A stretch of 64,000 bases of DNA, taken from Paraburkholderia hiiakae. Its GTDB lineage: Bacteria; Pseudomonadota; Gammaproteobacteria; Burkholderiales; Burkholderiaceae. Shown piece after piece: positions 20,052-29,045 of this stretch (the first letter of the stretch is position 1; each line of letters starts with the position of its first letter). The stretch lies in contig NZ_CAJHCQ010000001.1 of NCBI RefSeq assembly GCF_904848665.1, positions 496,001 through 560,000 of the forward strand, in the 5' to 3' direction. Below the pieces are notes generated by a model. That model worked only from the letters and a program-made list of their open reading frames with translations. It did not search any database and had not been told where the DNA came from. The translations under genes and the position numbers were made by a program.

Positions 20052-21317
20052 ATGTTAGACAGCACACCTGATTGTTCTGGCGGCGAGGCCGTGGATGCAA
20101 CTGCAGCAACCGCGACGCAGCCCGCGCGCAGTTTGCGCGGATTATCGGCGGGCCGCGCACGGGCGGCCATGTCGGCGATGGTGGCCATGGTGACGACCGC
20201 GGCCCTGCTTGCGGGCTGCGGGCTCTCGCCTGGCATGACGGCGCCATCGAGCGTCACGCAGGCGAAGGCCGCGACCGGCGCCGCGCACACGGGCGGCAAC
20301 GGAGATCAGCCTCCACCGGGCGCACTCGTCGAGATCAACAACGAACTGGTCGCAAAGGAGGCGGCGGAGAGACCGGCGACTGTCCCGTCGAACGTCGAGA
20401 CGTTGTTCGGCACGCCCAAGCCCTACACGCTCGGGCCCGGCGACGTGCTGAGCATCGTCGTGTGGGATCACCCCGAGATGAATCTGCCATCGGGCGGCAG
20501 TGGTGGCGGCAACGGGGCGCAGGACCAGAGCGCGAGCCAGGTGCAGTCGGGCTATACCGTCGACTCGTCTGGCGCGATCCAGGTAGCCTACGTCGGGCCG
20601 ATCCACGTGGCGGGGCTCACCGAGATGGAAGCGCGCAACCTCGTGGCGAGCAAGCTGGCCTACTACCTGAACAAGCCACAGGTGACGCTGCGCATCGAGT
20701 CATACCGCAGCCGGCGTGTGTATGTGGACGGCGAAGTGCGCACGCCTGGCCTCATGGTGCTCAACGACATGACGATGTCACTGCCCGAGGCGATCAACCG
20801 CGCGGGCGGCTTCACGGCGGCGGGCGACCGCTCGCGGGTTAGCGTGACGCGCGGCGACAAGACGATCCTGGTGAACATTCCCGACATGATCAAGAAGGGC
20901 GTGAACCCGGACAAAATCCTGCTGCAAAACGGCGACCTCGTGCGCGTGTATTCGGCGAACGAAAGCCGCGTGTTCGTGCTCGGCGAAGTCGGGCACCCGG
21001 GGCCGCTTCCGTTCGATAACGGGCACCTCTCGCTGAACGACGCGCTGGGCAACGCGGGCGGCATCAGCCAGGGATCGGGCGACGCCTCGCAGGTGTATGT
21101 GGTGCGCGGGCAGCAGGAAGGACACCGCACGGTCTTCCACCTCGACGCGTCGACGCCGGAAGCCATGGCGACGGCCGACGAGTTCGACCTGAAACCGAAC
21201 GATGTCGTGTTCGTCGATGCCTCGGCGCTCGTGAAGTGGAGCCGCGTCATCAACCTGATCCTGCCGAGTACGCAGGCGGCCGCAGCGGGCCGGGCGGTGG
21301 GTTACGGCGGGTACTAG
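20052..21317 (+). CDS. wza: Outer-membrane polysaccharide export lipoprotein (Wza-like)
   Basis: This 421-residue export protein carries a lipobox LLAGC with the acylated Cys at residue 56, or residue 17 if translation began at the internal ATG at 20169. The first ATG has a G-rich ribosome site (AAGGGGG). The polysaccharide-export domain begins at YTLGPGDVLSIVVWDHPEMN. Two or more SLBB-type repeats follow (RVYVDGEVRTPG; RVFVLGEVGHPG). The C-terminus has the amphipathic helix region KWSRVINLILPST that forms the outer-membrane barrel in Wza. It pairs functionally with the Wzc-like kinase on the opposite strand. No low-molecular-weight tyrosine phosphatase gene is adjacent. Confidence 0.92.
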   Translation: MLDSTPDCSGGEAVDATAATATQPARSLRGLSAGRARAAMSAMVAMVTTAALLAGCGLSPGMTAPSSVTQAKAATGAAHTGGNGDQPPPGALVEINNELVAKEAAERPATVPSNVETLFGTPKPYTLGPGDVLSIVVWDHPEMNLPSGGSGGGNGAQDQSASQVQSGYTVDSSGAIQVAYVGPIHVAGLTEMEARNLVASKLAYYLNKPQVTLRIESYRSRRVYVDGEVRTPGLMVLNDMTMSLPEAINRAGGFTAAGDRSRVSVTRGDKTILVNIPDMIKKGVNPDKILLQNGDLVRVYSANESRVFVLGEVGHPGPLPFDNGHLSLNDALGNAGGISQGSGDASQVYVVRGQQEGHRTVFHLDASTPEAMATADEFDLKPNDVVFVDASALVKWSRVINLILPSTQAAAAGRAVGYGGY

Positions 21318-21335
21318 CGTGGCGGAGTTCGTGTG

Positions 21336-21367
21336 GGTATGAGCAGGCCTTCGGGCCTGCTCATACC
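21336..21367. terminator. Bidirectional terminator between wza and wcaF-like genes
   Basis: A perfect 14-bp inverted repeat (21336-21349 / 21354-21367) closes a TTCG tetraloop, a very stable hairpin. It lies between two convergent stops, 18 bases after wza and 40 bases from the end of the wcaF-like gene. There is no long T run. Confidence 0.75.
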
Positions 21368-21407
21368 GAGAATGAACGTGCTTGAAACGAGCCAGCCAGG
21401 AGCCGCC

Positions 21408-22106
21408 TTATGCCTTGGGCGGCTTGCTTTGCTCAAAGCGCCAGCGGATAAAGCGGCACGGATTGCCGCCATACACGCCGCCGGCTTCCAGCGATCGATG
21501 CACGACCGAGAGCGGCGTGACGACCGCCGAGCGTCCGATCGTCACGCCCATTTGCACCACGCATTTCGACGAGACCCACGCGCCGTCCTCGATCACGATC
21601 GGCGCGACATGCAAGTCCATGTTCGTGCGCATGTCGTGCGACCCCGCGCTGAGAAACGCCCCCTGCGAAATGCAGACATTCGAGCCAATGCGGATGGGCG
21701 CCTGGTTGTAGATCCACACGTCCACGCCGATCCAGCAGTTGTCGCCCATTTCCAGATTCCACGGCGCCTTCACACGCATGGGGTGCACGAGGCGGCAACC
21801 CTCGCCGACCTTCGCGCCGAACAGGCGCAGCAAGCCCACGCGCAGCGCGGAGAGCGGCAGCAGACGATTGTCGAGCACGCAGGTCTCGACGAGATACCAC
21901 GCGGCCTGCACGAACTTGCCCCGGCGCGCGACGTAATTGCCCTTGCCCGCACGGCTCAAATCGATCACGCGGATGTCCGCGCTGGCAGACTGCGCTGCGG
22001 CCGGCGGCGCGGCGCCTGCGGACGGTGCCTCGCCAGCGCCATCCCAGCGACCCGCCGCGCTGACGCTCCCTTTGAGTGTCCCTAAACCTTCGACCGCTTC
22101 CGTCAT
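21408..22106 (-). CDS. wcaF: WcaF-like acetyltransferase (left-handed beta-helix)
   Basis: This 232-residue protein starts at the ATG at 22106, preceded by AGGAG; the frame is open to 22190 but lacks a better ribosome site. After an Ala/Gly-rich leader of about 45 residues it shows the hexapeptide-repeat core of colanic-acid WcaF-like O-acetyltransferases: LVHPMRVKAPWNLEMGDNCW, IGSNVCISQGAFLSAGSHDM and IEDGAWVSSKCVVQMGVTIG. The catalytic His is in GSHD. It would acetylate a sugar of the repeat unit in the cytoplasm, a second acetylation route besides the membrane acyltransferase. It is divergent from a secreted protein of unknown function. Confidence 0.85.
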   Translation of the reverse strand: MTEAVEGLGTLKGSVSAAGRWDGAGEAPSAGAAPPAAAQSASADIRVIDLSRAGKGNYVARRGKFVQAAWYLVETCVLDNRLLPLSALRVGLLRLFGAKVGEGCRLVHPMRVKAPWNLEMGDNCWIGVDVWIYNQAPIRIGSNVCISQGAFLSAGSHDMRTNMDLHVAPIVIEDGAWVSSKCVVQMGVTIGRSAVVTPLSVVHRSLEAGGVYGGNPCRFIRWRFEQSKPPKA

Positions 22107-22346
22107 GAACGCTCCTTGCCCATCCGGGTCGGTTCTCTGCGGCTTCCCTGCTGCTTTCCGGCTTGTCGCGAGCCCTGGCCGATTGGACAACGGGCCGCAT
22201 CAAGCGACGATTTCATTATCGGGCGGCCTGCGCATCGCCTCTCGCGCGTGGCCGACACGGCAGGGGTTTTGGCGCAGCGGGGCGACGCTGCGTGGGCAAC
22301 ATGAAGGCTTGATGCCGCATGATTCGCGGCGCGCGGGATCCATGCC

Positions 22347-22952
22347 ATGTTCAGCTTTTATCGTCATCGATTTGCACCTTATGCGCTCGCCGCCGCGCTG
22401 CAAACCGCGTGCGCCGCATGGCCGTGCCCGGTGTTTGCACAAAATGCCCCGTCCGGCGCGCCAACCGGCGGCTCGCCCGCTACTGCGAGCGACCAGAGCA
22501 GCCAGGGCGACACCCTCACCAATGCCGTGCAGCGCCAGAAACTCGACGAACAGCGCCTGCTCGGCGGCCCGGGCACTTCGGGCAACCCGTACAGCGTGAC
22601 CCCGTACACCAGCAACGGCGCTTCGCCAGACGACGCGGAAGACGCGCTCACGAACGAAAAGCACATGCACGTCGTCACGCCAGGGGACTACGCAGCGAGC
22701 ATGGCGAACGCCACGGGCGGCAGGGTCGACAGAGGCAGCGCTTCGGGAAGCAGCAGGATCGGATCGAACGGCAGGTCTCGCGCCGGCAGCGCTATGGCGA
22801 AGAATTCGGCAGGTGGACATCGATCGACCGCCGGGTACGACTACGGCGCAAGCCAAACCTCTCCGACCGCCCAGGTCTATGGCAAGCCGTACAGCAACCC
22901 GTACGGGTCACCGGACCAGACCAACTCGGAACTGTACAAATCGCCCTGGTAA
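22347..22952 (+). CDS. Secreted protein of unknown function in EPS locus
   Basis: This 201-residue protein was not recognised. It has a signal peptide (MFSFYRHRFAPYALAAALQT, cleavage likely after VFAQ) and no further membrane segment. The mature part is low in hydrophobics and rich in Ser, Gly, Asn and Thr. One more ordered segment, QRQKLDEQRLLGGPG, lies near residues 62-76. The C-terminus is built of Tyr/Pro/Gly motifs ending YGKPYSNPYGSPDQ and LYKSPW. It is flanked by wcaF-like and wcaI-like genes, both on the other strand. Disordered surface or periplasmic EPS-associated protein is a guess only. Confidence 0.7.
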   Translation: MFSFYRHRFAPYALAAALQTACAAWPCPVFAQNAPSGAPTGGSPATASDQSSQGDTLTNAVQRQKLDEQRLLGGPGTSGNPYSVTPYTSNGASPDDAEDALTNEKHMHVVTPGDYAASMANATGGRVDRGSASGSSRIGSNGRSRAGSAMAKNSAGGHRSTAGYDYGASQTSPTAQVYGKPYSNPYGSPDQTNSELYKSPW

Positions 22953-22965
22953 ATTCCGCCAGCAA

Positions 22966-22991
22966 CCCAAGGCCACAAACGCGGCCTTGGG
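22966..22991. terminator. Hairpin between convergent genes
   Basis: CCCAAGGCC at 22966-22974 and GGCCTTGGG at 22983-22991 form a 9-bp stem with an 8-base loop between convergent stops. No T run follows in either direction, so terminator function is tentative. Confidence 0.45.
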
Positions 22992-23000
22992 CGCCTTCGA

Positions 23001-24377
23001 TCACACATCGGACTGCTCGACCTCTGGCAACGTCGACCCGCCCTGCCCCGCTTGATGCGCAGGTTGACCCGCGCCTTGCTGCGCCGAAGAACCGCCACTC
23101 GACGCTGACTGCGGCGCAACTCGCGTCTGACCCGCCGGCTCGGCAACCTCACCCGCGAGCCCGGCAAGCCTCGCTTCGAGCACGTCGAAGATCGCTTGCG
23201 GTGACAGCGTGCGCTTCGCGTAGCGCCGTGCGGCACGGCCAAGCGCGGCGCTACGCGCGGGGTCACCGGCCAGTTCGACGATCGCCGCGGCCAGCGCCTC
23301 GCCGTCCTCGGGCGGCACCACGATGCCATGGTCCGACACCACGTCGAAGAGACTCGTGCCGGGCCGCGCCATGGCGACCACCGCACGGCCGCTCGCGAGC
23401 ATGCCCGTGAGCTTCGAGGGCATCACGAGGTCGGCGGCGTCGTTGCGCTGCGGCAGCACGTGGATATCGGCCACGTTCAGCAGTTCGTTGAGCATCGACA
23501 CTGGCTGCAGCGGCAGCACATGACAGTTCGAGAGCGGCTCGCAACGCGCCATCAGTTCCCGCTTGGCCGCGCCGTCGCCGCAGAACACGAAGCTGATATC
23601 CGTGTGGGCGACAAGCGCCGTTGCGACGTCCGCGAGGATTTCGATGCCCTGCTTCGCCCCCATGTTCCCCGAGTACAGCACCACGGTGTTGTCCTGCGGG
23701 ATGCCTAGGCGCCGCCGGAACGCGCTCGGATACGGCAGCGGAAAGATCGCCTGGGTATCGACCCAGTTCGGCAGGCACACGGCGCGTGAGGCGTCCGCGC
23801 CCTTGTCGATGGCGCGCTCGACCATGCGTGCCGAAATCGACGACACGGCGTCGAAGCGCCGCAACAGCCAGCGTTCGCCGGCGAGGGCCGCGCGCCCGAG
23901 GCGCGACCCCTGGCCGCCCTTGAGCAGCCCCAGATCGAATGCTGCATCGACTTCGAAGTCCTGAATATGCAGCCAGCTGCTCGCGCCAACGGCGCGCGCG
24001 AGCATGAGCGCGCCGGGCGCGCAAAAGAGCGTCGGCACGATCAGCATGACGGCCTGGGGCCGCCACGCCGCGAGCCGCGCGAGGAGCGGCAGCGACGAAA
24101 GTGCGAAGCTCGCCAGATGGACGATGCGTTTGAAGCCGCCCTGCTGCGAAGGCACCCACAGCGGCGCACGCCAAACGTCCACGCCACGCAAGGTTTCGCG
24201 TGTGTAGCGCCCCGCGCGATAGCCGTCGTGCACGCGCCACTGCGGGTAATAAGGCGGCGCGCAGACCACGCGCACCTCGTGGCCGTGCGTCGCGAGCAAC
24301 TCCGCCATTTCGGCCGTGTATTTGCCGACGCCTGTCACTTCAGGCGCGTAATTCAGTCCGTAGATCAGGATTCTCAT
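23001..24377 (-). CDS. wcaI: WcaI-family glycosyltransferase
   Basis: This 458-residue GT4-type enzyme closely follows colanic acid WcaI: MRILIYGLNYAPEVTGVGKY, CAPPYYPQWRVHDGYRAGRY, the acceptor segment HIQDFEVDAAFDLGLLKGGQ, and the donor domain VLYSGNMGAKQGIEILADVA. WcaI is proposed to transfer fucose in colanic acid, consistent with the GDP-fucose genes just upstream. The start is the ATG at 24377 with GGAAG nearby. The frame continues to 24548 but that part is not protein-like. A Ser/Gly/Gln-rich tail follows about residue 420. An intrinsic terminator separates it from fcl, so it may depend on readthrough or its own promoter. Confidence 0.9.
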   Translation of the reverse strand: MRILIYGLNYAPEVTGVGKYTAEMAELLATHGHEVRVVCAPPYYPQWRVHDGYRAGRYTRETLRGVDVWRAPLWVPSQQGGFKRIVHLASFALSSLPLLARLAAWRPQAVMLIVPTLFCAPGALMLARAVGASSWLHIQDFEVDAAFDLGLLKGGQGSRLGRAALAGERWLLRRFDAVSSISARMVERAIDKGADASRAVCLPNWVDTQAIFPLPYPSAFRRRLGIPQDNTVVLYSGNMGAKQGIEILADVATALVAHTDISFVFCGDGAAKRELMARCEPLSNCHVLPLQPVSMLNELLNVADIHVLPQRNDAADLVMPSKLTGMLASGRAVVAMARPGTSLFDVVSDHGIVVPPEDGEALAAAIVELAGDPARSAALGRAARRYAKRTLSPQAIFDVLEARLAGLAGEVAEPAGQTRVAPQSASSGGSSAQQGAGQPAHQAGQGGSTLPEVEQSDV

Positions 24378-24449
24378 TGCGTTGCTTCCGTCCCTGAACT
24401 GCTTTTGAACTGCTCGTCTACCGCTTTCATTCGTCTCGCGCGTCGAGCG

Positions 24450-24491
24450 AAAAAAAGCGGGCGTCGTGCATCCGGTCCGCGCACGACGCCC
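24450..24491 (-). terminator. Intrinsic terminator between fcl and wcaI
   Basis: On the minus strand an 11-bp perfect stem (arms 24481-24491 and 24459-24469, loop of 11) is followed by GC and seven T residues (24450-24456 read as A on the plus strand). It lies 76 bases downstream of the fcl stop and 73 bases upstream of wcaI, inside an otherwise co-directional gene run. Confidence 0.8.
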
Positions 24492-24566
24492 ACCACCAAC
24501 CAGACGCCTCTTCCCTTTCGTCCCTGGGGCCGATTGTTTGAAAGCCACCGGTCCCGTCAGGTCACC

Positions 24567-25526
24567 TCAAACCCGCATGCCCGCCTCGTATGCCGGCGCG
24601 GCATAGGTTTGAAGAAAGTCGTCGTAGGTGCGGGCGAGCCCCTCCTGGAGGCCAATGTGCGCGTGCCAGCCCAAATCGCCCAGGCGCGACACGTCGAGCA
24701 ACTTGCGTGGCGTGCCATCGGGCTTGGTCGAATCGAATACCAGTTCGCCGGCGAAGCCCACCACGTCGCACACGCGCTGCGCGAGATCGTGGATCGACAG
24801 ATCCTCGCCAACGCCGACGTTGTAGACGCCGTCGCCGGTCTCGTGCTCCAGCACGAAGATCGTCGCATCGGCGAGATCGTCGACGTGCAGGAATTCGCGG
24901 CGCGGCCTGCCTGAACCCCAGACGGTCAAGGTGCGCTGGCCGTTGCTGCGCGCCTCGTGCGCCTTGCGGATGAGCGCGGGCAGCACGTGGCTGCTGCCGA
25001 GATCGTAGTTGTCGTTGGGGCCGTACAGGTTGGTCGGCATGAGCGAGACGAAATGCGTGCCGTACTGGCGGTTGTACGCTTCGCAGAGCTTCAGGCCTGC
25101 GATCTTCGCGATCGCGTAGGCCTCGTTGGTCGGCTCGAGCGGCGAGGTGAGCAGATACGTTTCGCGGATCGGCTGCGGACATTCGCGCGGATAAATGCAC
25201 GACGAGCCGAAGAACACGAGGCGCTGCACGCCCGCGTTGTACGACGCCCGGATCACGTTGGTCTCGATCGCCAGGTTGTCCCAGGCGAATTGTGCAGGCT
25301 GCGTCGAATTCGCCAGGATGCCGCCCACGCGCGCGGCCGCGAGCAGAACTGCGTCGATGTTCTCGCCTTCAAAAAAGGCGTCGACCGCAGCCTGATCGGT
25401 GAGGTCAAGCTCCGCGTGGGAACGCGTGACGAGGTTACGGTAGCCGTGCGCTTGCAACGCGCGCACGAGCGCTGAGCCCACCATGCCGCGGTGGCCGGCA
25501 ACGAAGATTCGGGAGTTCGTGTCCAT
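24567..25526 (-). CDS. fcl: GDP-L-fucose synthase (GDP-4-keto-6-deoxymannose epimerase/reductase)
   Basis: This 319-residue NADPH-dependent short-chain dehydrogenase converts GDP-4-keto-6-deoxy-D-mannose to GDP-L-fucose. The nucleotide-binding motif GHRGMVGS is at residues 11-18. The catalytic Ser is in FFGSSCIYP and the Tyr-x3-Lys in EAYAIAKIAG. Substrate-site segments PTNLYGPNDNY and GSGRPRREFLHVDDLA are intact. It starts 6 bases after the gmd stop, so the two are co-translated. Together they commit the EPS locus to a fucose-containing polymer (inference from pathway). Confidence 0.95.
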   Translation of the reverse strand: MDTNSRIFVAGHRGMVGSALVRALQAHGYRNLVTRSHAELDLTDQAAVDAFFEGENIDAVLLAAARVGGILANSTQPAQFAWDNLAIETNVIRASYNAGVQRLVFFGSSCIYPRECPQPIRETYLLTSPLEPTNEAYAIAKIAGLKLCEAYNRQYGTHFVSLMPTNLYGPNDNYDLGSSHVLPALIRKAHEARSNGQRTLTVWGSGRPRREFLHVDDLADATIFVLEHETGDGVYNVGVGEDLSIHDLAQRVCDVVGFAGELVFDSTKPDGTPRKLLDVSRLGDLGWHAHIGLQEGLARTYDDFLQTYAAPAYEAGMRV

Positions 25527-25532
25527 GGCGTC

Positions 25533-26657
25533 TCACTCGTGATGTTCGAGAGCCTTGAAGCCGGCCAGCGTGACGAGCGCGTCGCGCCGGGCAGCCTGAT
25601 AGTCGGCTCGCACCATTTCCTTGACGAGCGCGTGGAACGAGGTCGCCGGCTTCCAGCCCAGCTTCTCCTGCGCCTTCGAGGCGTCGCCGAGCAGCGTCTC
25701 GACCTCGGCCGGGCGGAAGTAGCGCGGATCGACACGCAGGATCACCTGACCCGCTTCGAGCCGCATCTCGCGCGAGTCCACATGGTCGACAATGCCGACC
25801 TCTTCGACACCGTTGCCCTCGAAACGCACCGTGATGCCCAGTTCCGCCGCCGCCGCGCGCACGAAATCGCGCACGCTGTATTGCACGCCCGTTGCGATCA
25901 CGAAGTCCTCGGGCTTCTCTTGCTGCAGCATGCGCCACTGCATGTCGACGTAATCGCGCGCATGGCCCCAGTCGCGCATGGCCGAAAGGTTGCCGAGATA
26001 CAGTTCCTTCTGCAACCCGACGGCGATGCGGGCGATCGCACGCGTGATCTTGCGCGTGACGAAGGTCTCGCCGCGCTGCGGCGACTCGTGGTTGAAGAGA
26101 ATGCCATTGCACGCGTAGATGCCATACGCCTCGCGGTAGTTGACCGTGGTCCAGTACGCGAAGAGCTTCGCGACCGCATAGGGGCTGCGCGGGTAGAACG
26201 GCGTGGTTTCGCGCTGCGGCACTTCCTGCACGAGCCCATACAGCTCGGACGTAGAAGCCTGGTAGAAGCGTGTCTTCTTTGCGAGGCCGAGAATGCGGAT
26301 CGCTTCCAGAATGCGCAGCGTGCCGAGGCCGTCCGCGTTCGCGGTGTACTCGGGCTCGTCGAAAGACACGGCCACGTGGCTCTGCGCGGCGAGGTTGTAG
26401 ACCTCGTCGGGCGCGATCTCCTGGACCACGCGCAGCAGCGCCGTGGTGTCCGTCATTTCGCCGTGATGCAGGTGGATGCCGGGTTCCGAGTCGTGGGCAT
26501 CGCGATACAGGTGATCGATGCGGTCCGTGTTGAAGAGCGACGAGCGGCGCTTGATGCCATGCACCTCATAGCCTTTGTTCAATAGCAGTTCTGCAAGATA
26601 CGAACCGTCCTGACCGGTGATGCCGGTAATCAAAGCAACTTTGCGAGCCATTGCCAT
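25533..26657 (-). CDS. gmd: GDP-mannose 4,6-dehydratase
   Basis: This 374-residue NADP-dependent dehydratase makes GDP-4-keto-6-deoxy-D-mannose, the precursor of GDP-fucose and GDP-rhamnose. The Rossmann motif [19 protein letters not shown], the NADP-binding [18 protein letters not shown], the catalytic region [20 protein letters not shown] with YAVAK, and the Gmd-specific [20 protein letters not shown] are all present. The ATG at 26657 follows AGGAG at good spacing. It lies between wzc and fcl in the leftward biosynthetic operon. Confidence 0.96.
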   Translation of the reverse strand: MAMARKVALITGITGQDGSYLAELLLNKGYEVHGIKRRSSLFNTDRIDHLYRDAHDSEPGIHLHHGEMTDTTALLRVVQEIAPDEVYNLAAQSHVAVSFDEPEYTANADGLGTLRILEAIRILGLAKKTRFYQASTSELYGLVQEVPQRETTPFYPRSPYAVAKLFAYWTTVNYREAYGIYACNGILFNHESPQRGETFVTRKITRAIARIAVGLQKELYLGNLSAMRDWGHARDYVDMQWRMLQQEKPEDFVIATGVQYSVRDFVRAAAAELGITVRFEGNGVEEVGIVDHVDSREMRLEAGQVILRVDPRYFRPAEVETLLGDASKAQEKLGWKPATSFHALVKEMVRADYQAARRDALVTLAGFKALEHHE

Positions 26658-26751
26658 CGTTCTCTCCTCGCGTGCGCGAAATGGGATTCGGTGGTTTTCA
26701 TCATCGACGACCGACCCGAAAACCGGCCGTCAACCTGCTGTTACCCTGTCG

Positions 26752-28983
26752 CTACCCTGAAACGCTTTCGTAACCGTAATAACCGCCGCGATACCCGCCG
26801 CCGATGAATGCGCCGGTCTTCGGCACGTCGGTGAGCAGCACGCCGCGCAGATTCACGCCGCCTATGCGCAGGCGCTTGACCGTTTCCTCGAGTTCCGAAA
26901 TCGGGTGACGGCCATGGCGGATCGCGAGAAGCGTCGTTCCCGCGTAGCGTCCGATCACCGTCGAGTCGGTCACCGCGAGCACCGGCGGCGTATCGACGAT
27001 CACGAGGTCGTACTTCGCGCCCAGTTCTTCGAGCAGCGACTCGAAGCGCGGACTCATCAACAGCTCGGACGGATGCGAGTGCAGCGAGCCCTTGGCGAGC
27101 ACGTCGAGGCCCGGCAGCACCTCGTGCTGGATCGCGCGCTCCAGCTCCGCGCCGAGCAGCACGTCGGAGAGGCCCGGCTGGTGCGCAATGCCGAAGTGCG
27201 AGTGCACGTCGCCGCGCCGCATATCGCCGTCGACGATCAGCACGCGCTTGTTCACCGAGGCGACCAGCGCGGCGAGATTGACCGAGAGGAACGATTTGCC
27301 GATGTCGGGCCGCGAGCCCGTGAGCATCACGATGTTGTTGCGCGCGTCGTTGAGCGTGAGCTGCAGCGAGGTGCGCAGGCTGCGCACCCCTTCCACCGCG
27401 ACGTCCTGCGGATTCTGCTGCGCGAGCACGTGCAGCCCGCGCCGGCGCGACGTCACGTGATGCTGCAGCCGCAGTTGTTGCGGGCTGCGCGGCACCACGG
27501 CGAACACCGGCACGCCGAGCGCGGCTTCGAGTTCGTCCGGGCGCTCCACGCCGCCGTACAGCGACTTGCGCACGAACGCGACGAGCACGCCCAGCACGAG
27601 ACCCGCGCCGATCGCGAGCGCGATCACGAGCAGCTTCTTCGGACGCACGGGATCATCCGGCGCTTCGGCGAAATCGACTACGCGCACGTCGCCCACCTGG
27701 CCCGCGCGCGCTACACGCAGTTGCTGCGCGCTGTTCAAGAGGCTCGTGTAAAGCTCCGTGCTCACATGCACGTCGCGCAAGAGGCGCACGGCAGACTGCT
27801 CCGTATCGGGCAGTTGCGCCACGTTACGCGTGAGCTGCGACTGCGCGGCTTGCAGCGTGCCGATCTGCGCGTCGAGCGCCTGAACGGCCGGGTGATGCTC
27901 GGTGAAACGCTGCGCGAGTTCCGCGCGTTGCTGGCGCAGATCCTCGAGACGGATCTTGTTGTCGCTCACCTGCTGAAGCAGCAGCCGGCTTTCTTCGCCG
28001 AGATCGACCGTGCCGTGCTCGTTACGGAACTTGTTGTACTTCTGCTCGGCCGCATCGACCTGTGCGCGCAGTTGCGGCAACTGGTCGTCGAGGAACGCGA
28101 GCATGTGTTCCGCCTCCGCCGAGCGGCTCGCGATGTCCTGCTTGATGAACTCGTGCGCCACGTTGTTGAGGATCGCGGCCGTCGTCTTGCTGTTGTGGCC
28201 TTCGAGACTCGCGCGGATCACGCCGGATTGCAGCCCGACTTCCTGGATTTCGAGCGCGCGCTCCAGCCGGTCGACGGTGGTGAGCGTCGAGGCGCGCGTA
28301 AGGAGGAAAGGCGTTCCGGGCGCCCCGCTCAAGCTGTCCACGTGCAGCGCGATCGGCCCGACCGACGTATTGGCGCTCACGTCCTCGCCTACGCGGCCCT
28401 GCAGGAGCGGAATGCCGTCGGGGTCGCGCAGCGTGAACGTGCCGGGTTCTTCGCCGGCCACGACCGTGAAATCGCGCTCATACATCGCTTCGGGCGTATC
28501 GAAGCGCGATACCGCGATGTCGCCGCCACCCCATGCATAGCCGGACGGGCGCATGAACCCGGGCAGCTTCTGCGCCCAGGGCGAGCCCAGGATGCCGGAG
28601 AGCATGCCGCCAATCACAGGCATTTCGCGCGGCCGCGCCGAAATGTCGAGGTGCAGCTTGCGCACCGTTTCCTCGGTTACGTTGCGCGACTTCAACATTT
28701 CGATCACGCCGTTCGCGGTCGACTTTTCATCGAACATGCCCGTGAGCGGCGGCAGGCTGCTGTCCTTCTTGCTGGCGTCGCCCTTGTCGACGAGGTGGAA
28801 CAGCACGTCGGCACGATAGGTCGGCGTGGCGAGGAAGGCATAGGCCGTGCCCAGCAGCGTGACGGCGAGCGTCACGATCGCGATCGCGCGCCAGTTCGCC
28901 ACCATCGTTTGCAGGTAGTCGCCTAGGTATCGCTCGTCGGCGCCTGCTGCGCCATAGTAAGCGCCGTCATAATTCATCGCCAT
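26752..28983 (-). CDS. wzc: Tyrosine-protein kinase / polysaccharide co-polymerase (Wzc/BceF-like)
   Basis: This 743-residue bacterial tyrosine kinase starts at the ATG at 28983 after GGGAGAAG. The N-terminal Wzz domain is flanked by two transmembrane segments (AIAIVTLAVTLLGTAYAFLA near residue 35; a second near residue 460). Coiled-coil lies between them, around QVDAAEQKYNKFRNEHG. The cytoplasmic kinase has Walker A GSRPDIGKS near residue 556, Walker A' VLIVDGDMRRGD and Walker B VIVDTPPVL. The C-terminal Tyr cluster ends YRGGYYGYESVSG, the expected autophosphorylation site. The N-terminus also carries several Tyr. It controls chain length and export with Wza. The cognate phosphatase was not found in the window. 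Confidence 0.95.
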   Translation of the reverse strand: MAMNYDGAYYGAAGADERYLGDYLQTMVANWRAIAIVTLAVTLLGTAYAFLATPTYRADVLFHLVDKGDASKKDSSLPPLTGMFDEKSTANGVIEMLKSRNVTEETVRKLHLDISARPREMPVIGGMLSGILGSPWAQKLPGFMRPSGYAWGGGDIAVSRFDTPEAMYERDFTVVAGEEPGTFTLRDPDGIPLLQGRVGEDVSANTSVGPIALHVDSLSGAPGTPFLLTRASTLTTVDRLERALEIQEVGLQSGVIRASLEGHNSKTTAAILNNVAHEFIKQDIASRSAEAEHMLAFLDDQLPQLRAQVDAAEQKYNKFRNEHGTVDLGEESRLLLQQVSDNKIRLEDLRQQRAELAQRFTEHHPAVQALDAQIGTLQAAQSQLTRNVAQLPDTEQSAVRLLRDVHVSTELYTSLLNSAQQLRVARAGQVGDVRVVDFAEAPDDPVRPKKLLVIALAIGAGLVLGVLVAFVRKSLYGGVERPDELEAALGVPVFAVVPRSPQQLRLQHHVTSRRRGLHVLAQQNPQDVAVEGVRSLRTSLQLTLNDARNNIVMLTGSRPDIGKSFLSVNLAALVASVNKRVLIVDGDMRRGDVHSHFGIAHQPGLSDVLLGAELERAIQHEVLPGLDVLAKGSLHSHPSELLMSPRFESLLEELGAKYDLVIVDTPPVLAVTDSTVIGRYAGTTLLAIRHGRHPISELEETVKRLRIGGVNLRGVLLTDVPKTGAFIGGGYRGGYYGYESVSG

Positions 28984-29045
28984 CTTGCTTCTCCCGAAAC
29001 CTGGTGTTGCTTGCTGGTGATGCTTGCTCAAATGCGCCGCAGCGC

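Noticed and set aside
26905..28926. 673-codon plus frame opposite wzc
   Set aside because: Antisense shadow of the kinase gene; no recognisable domain or ribosome site.
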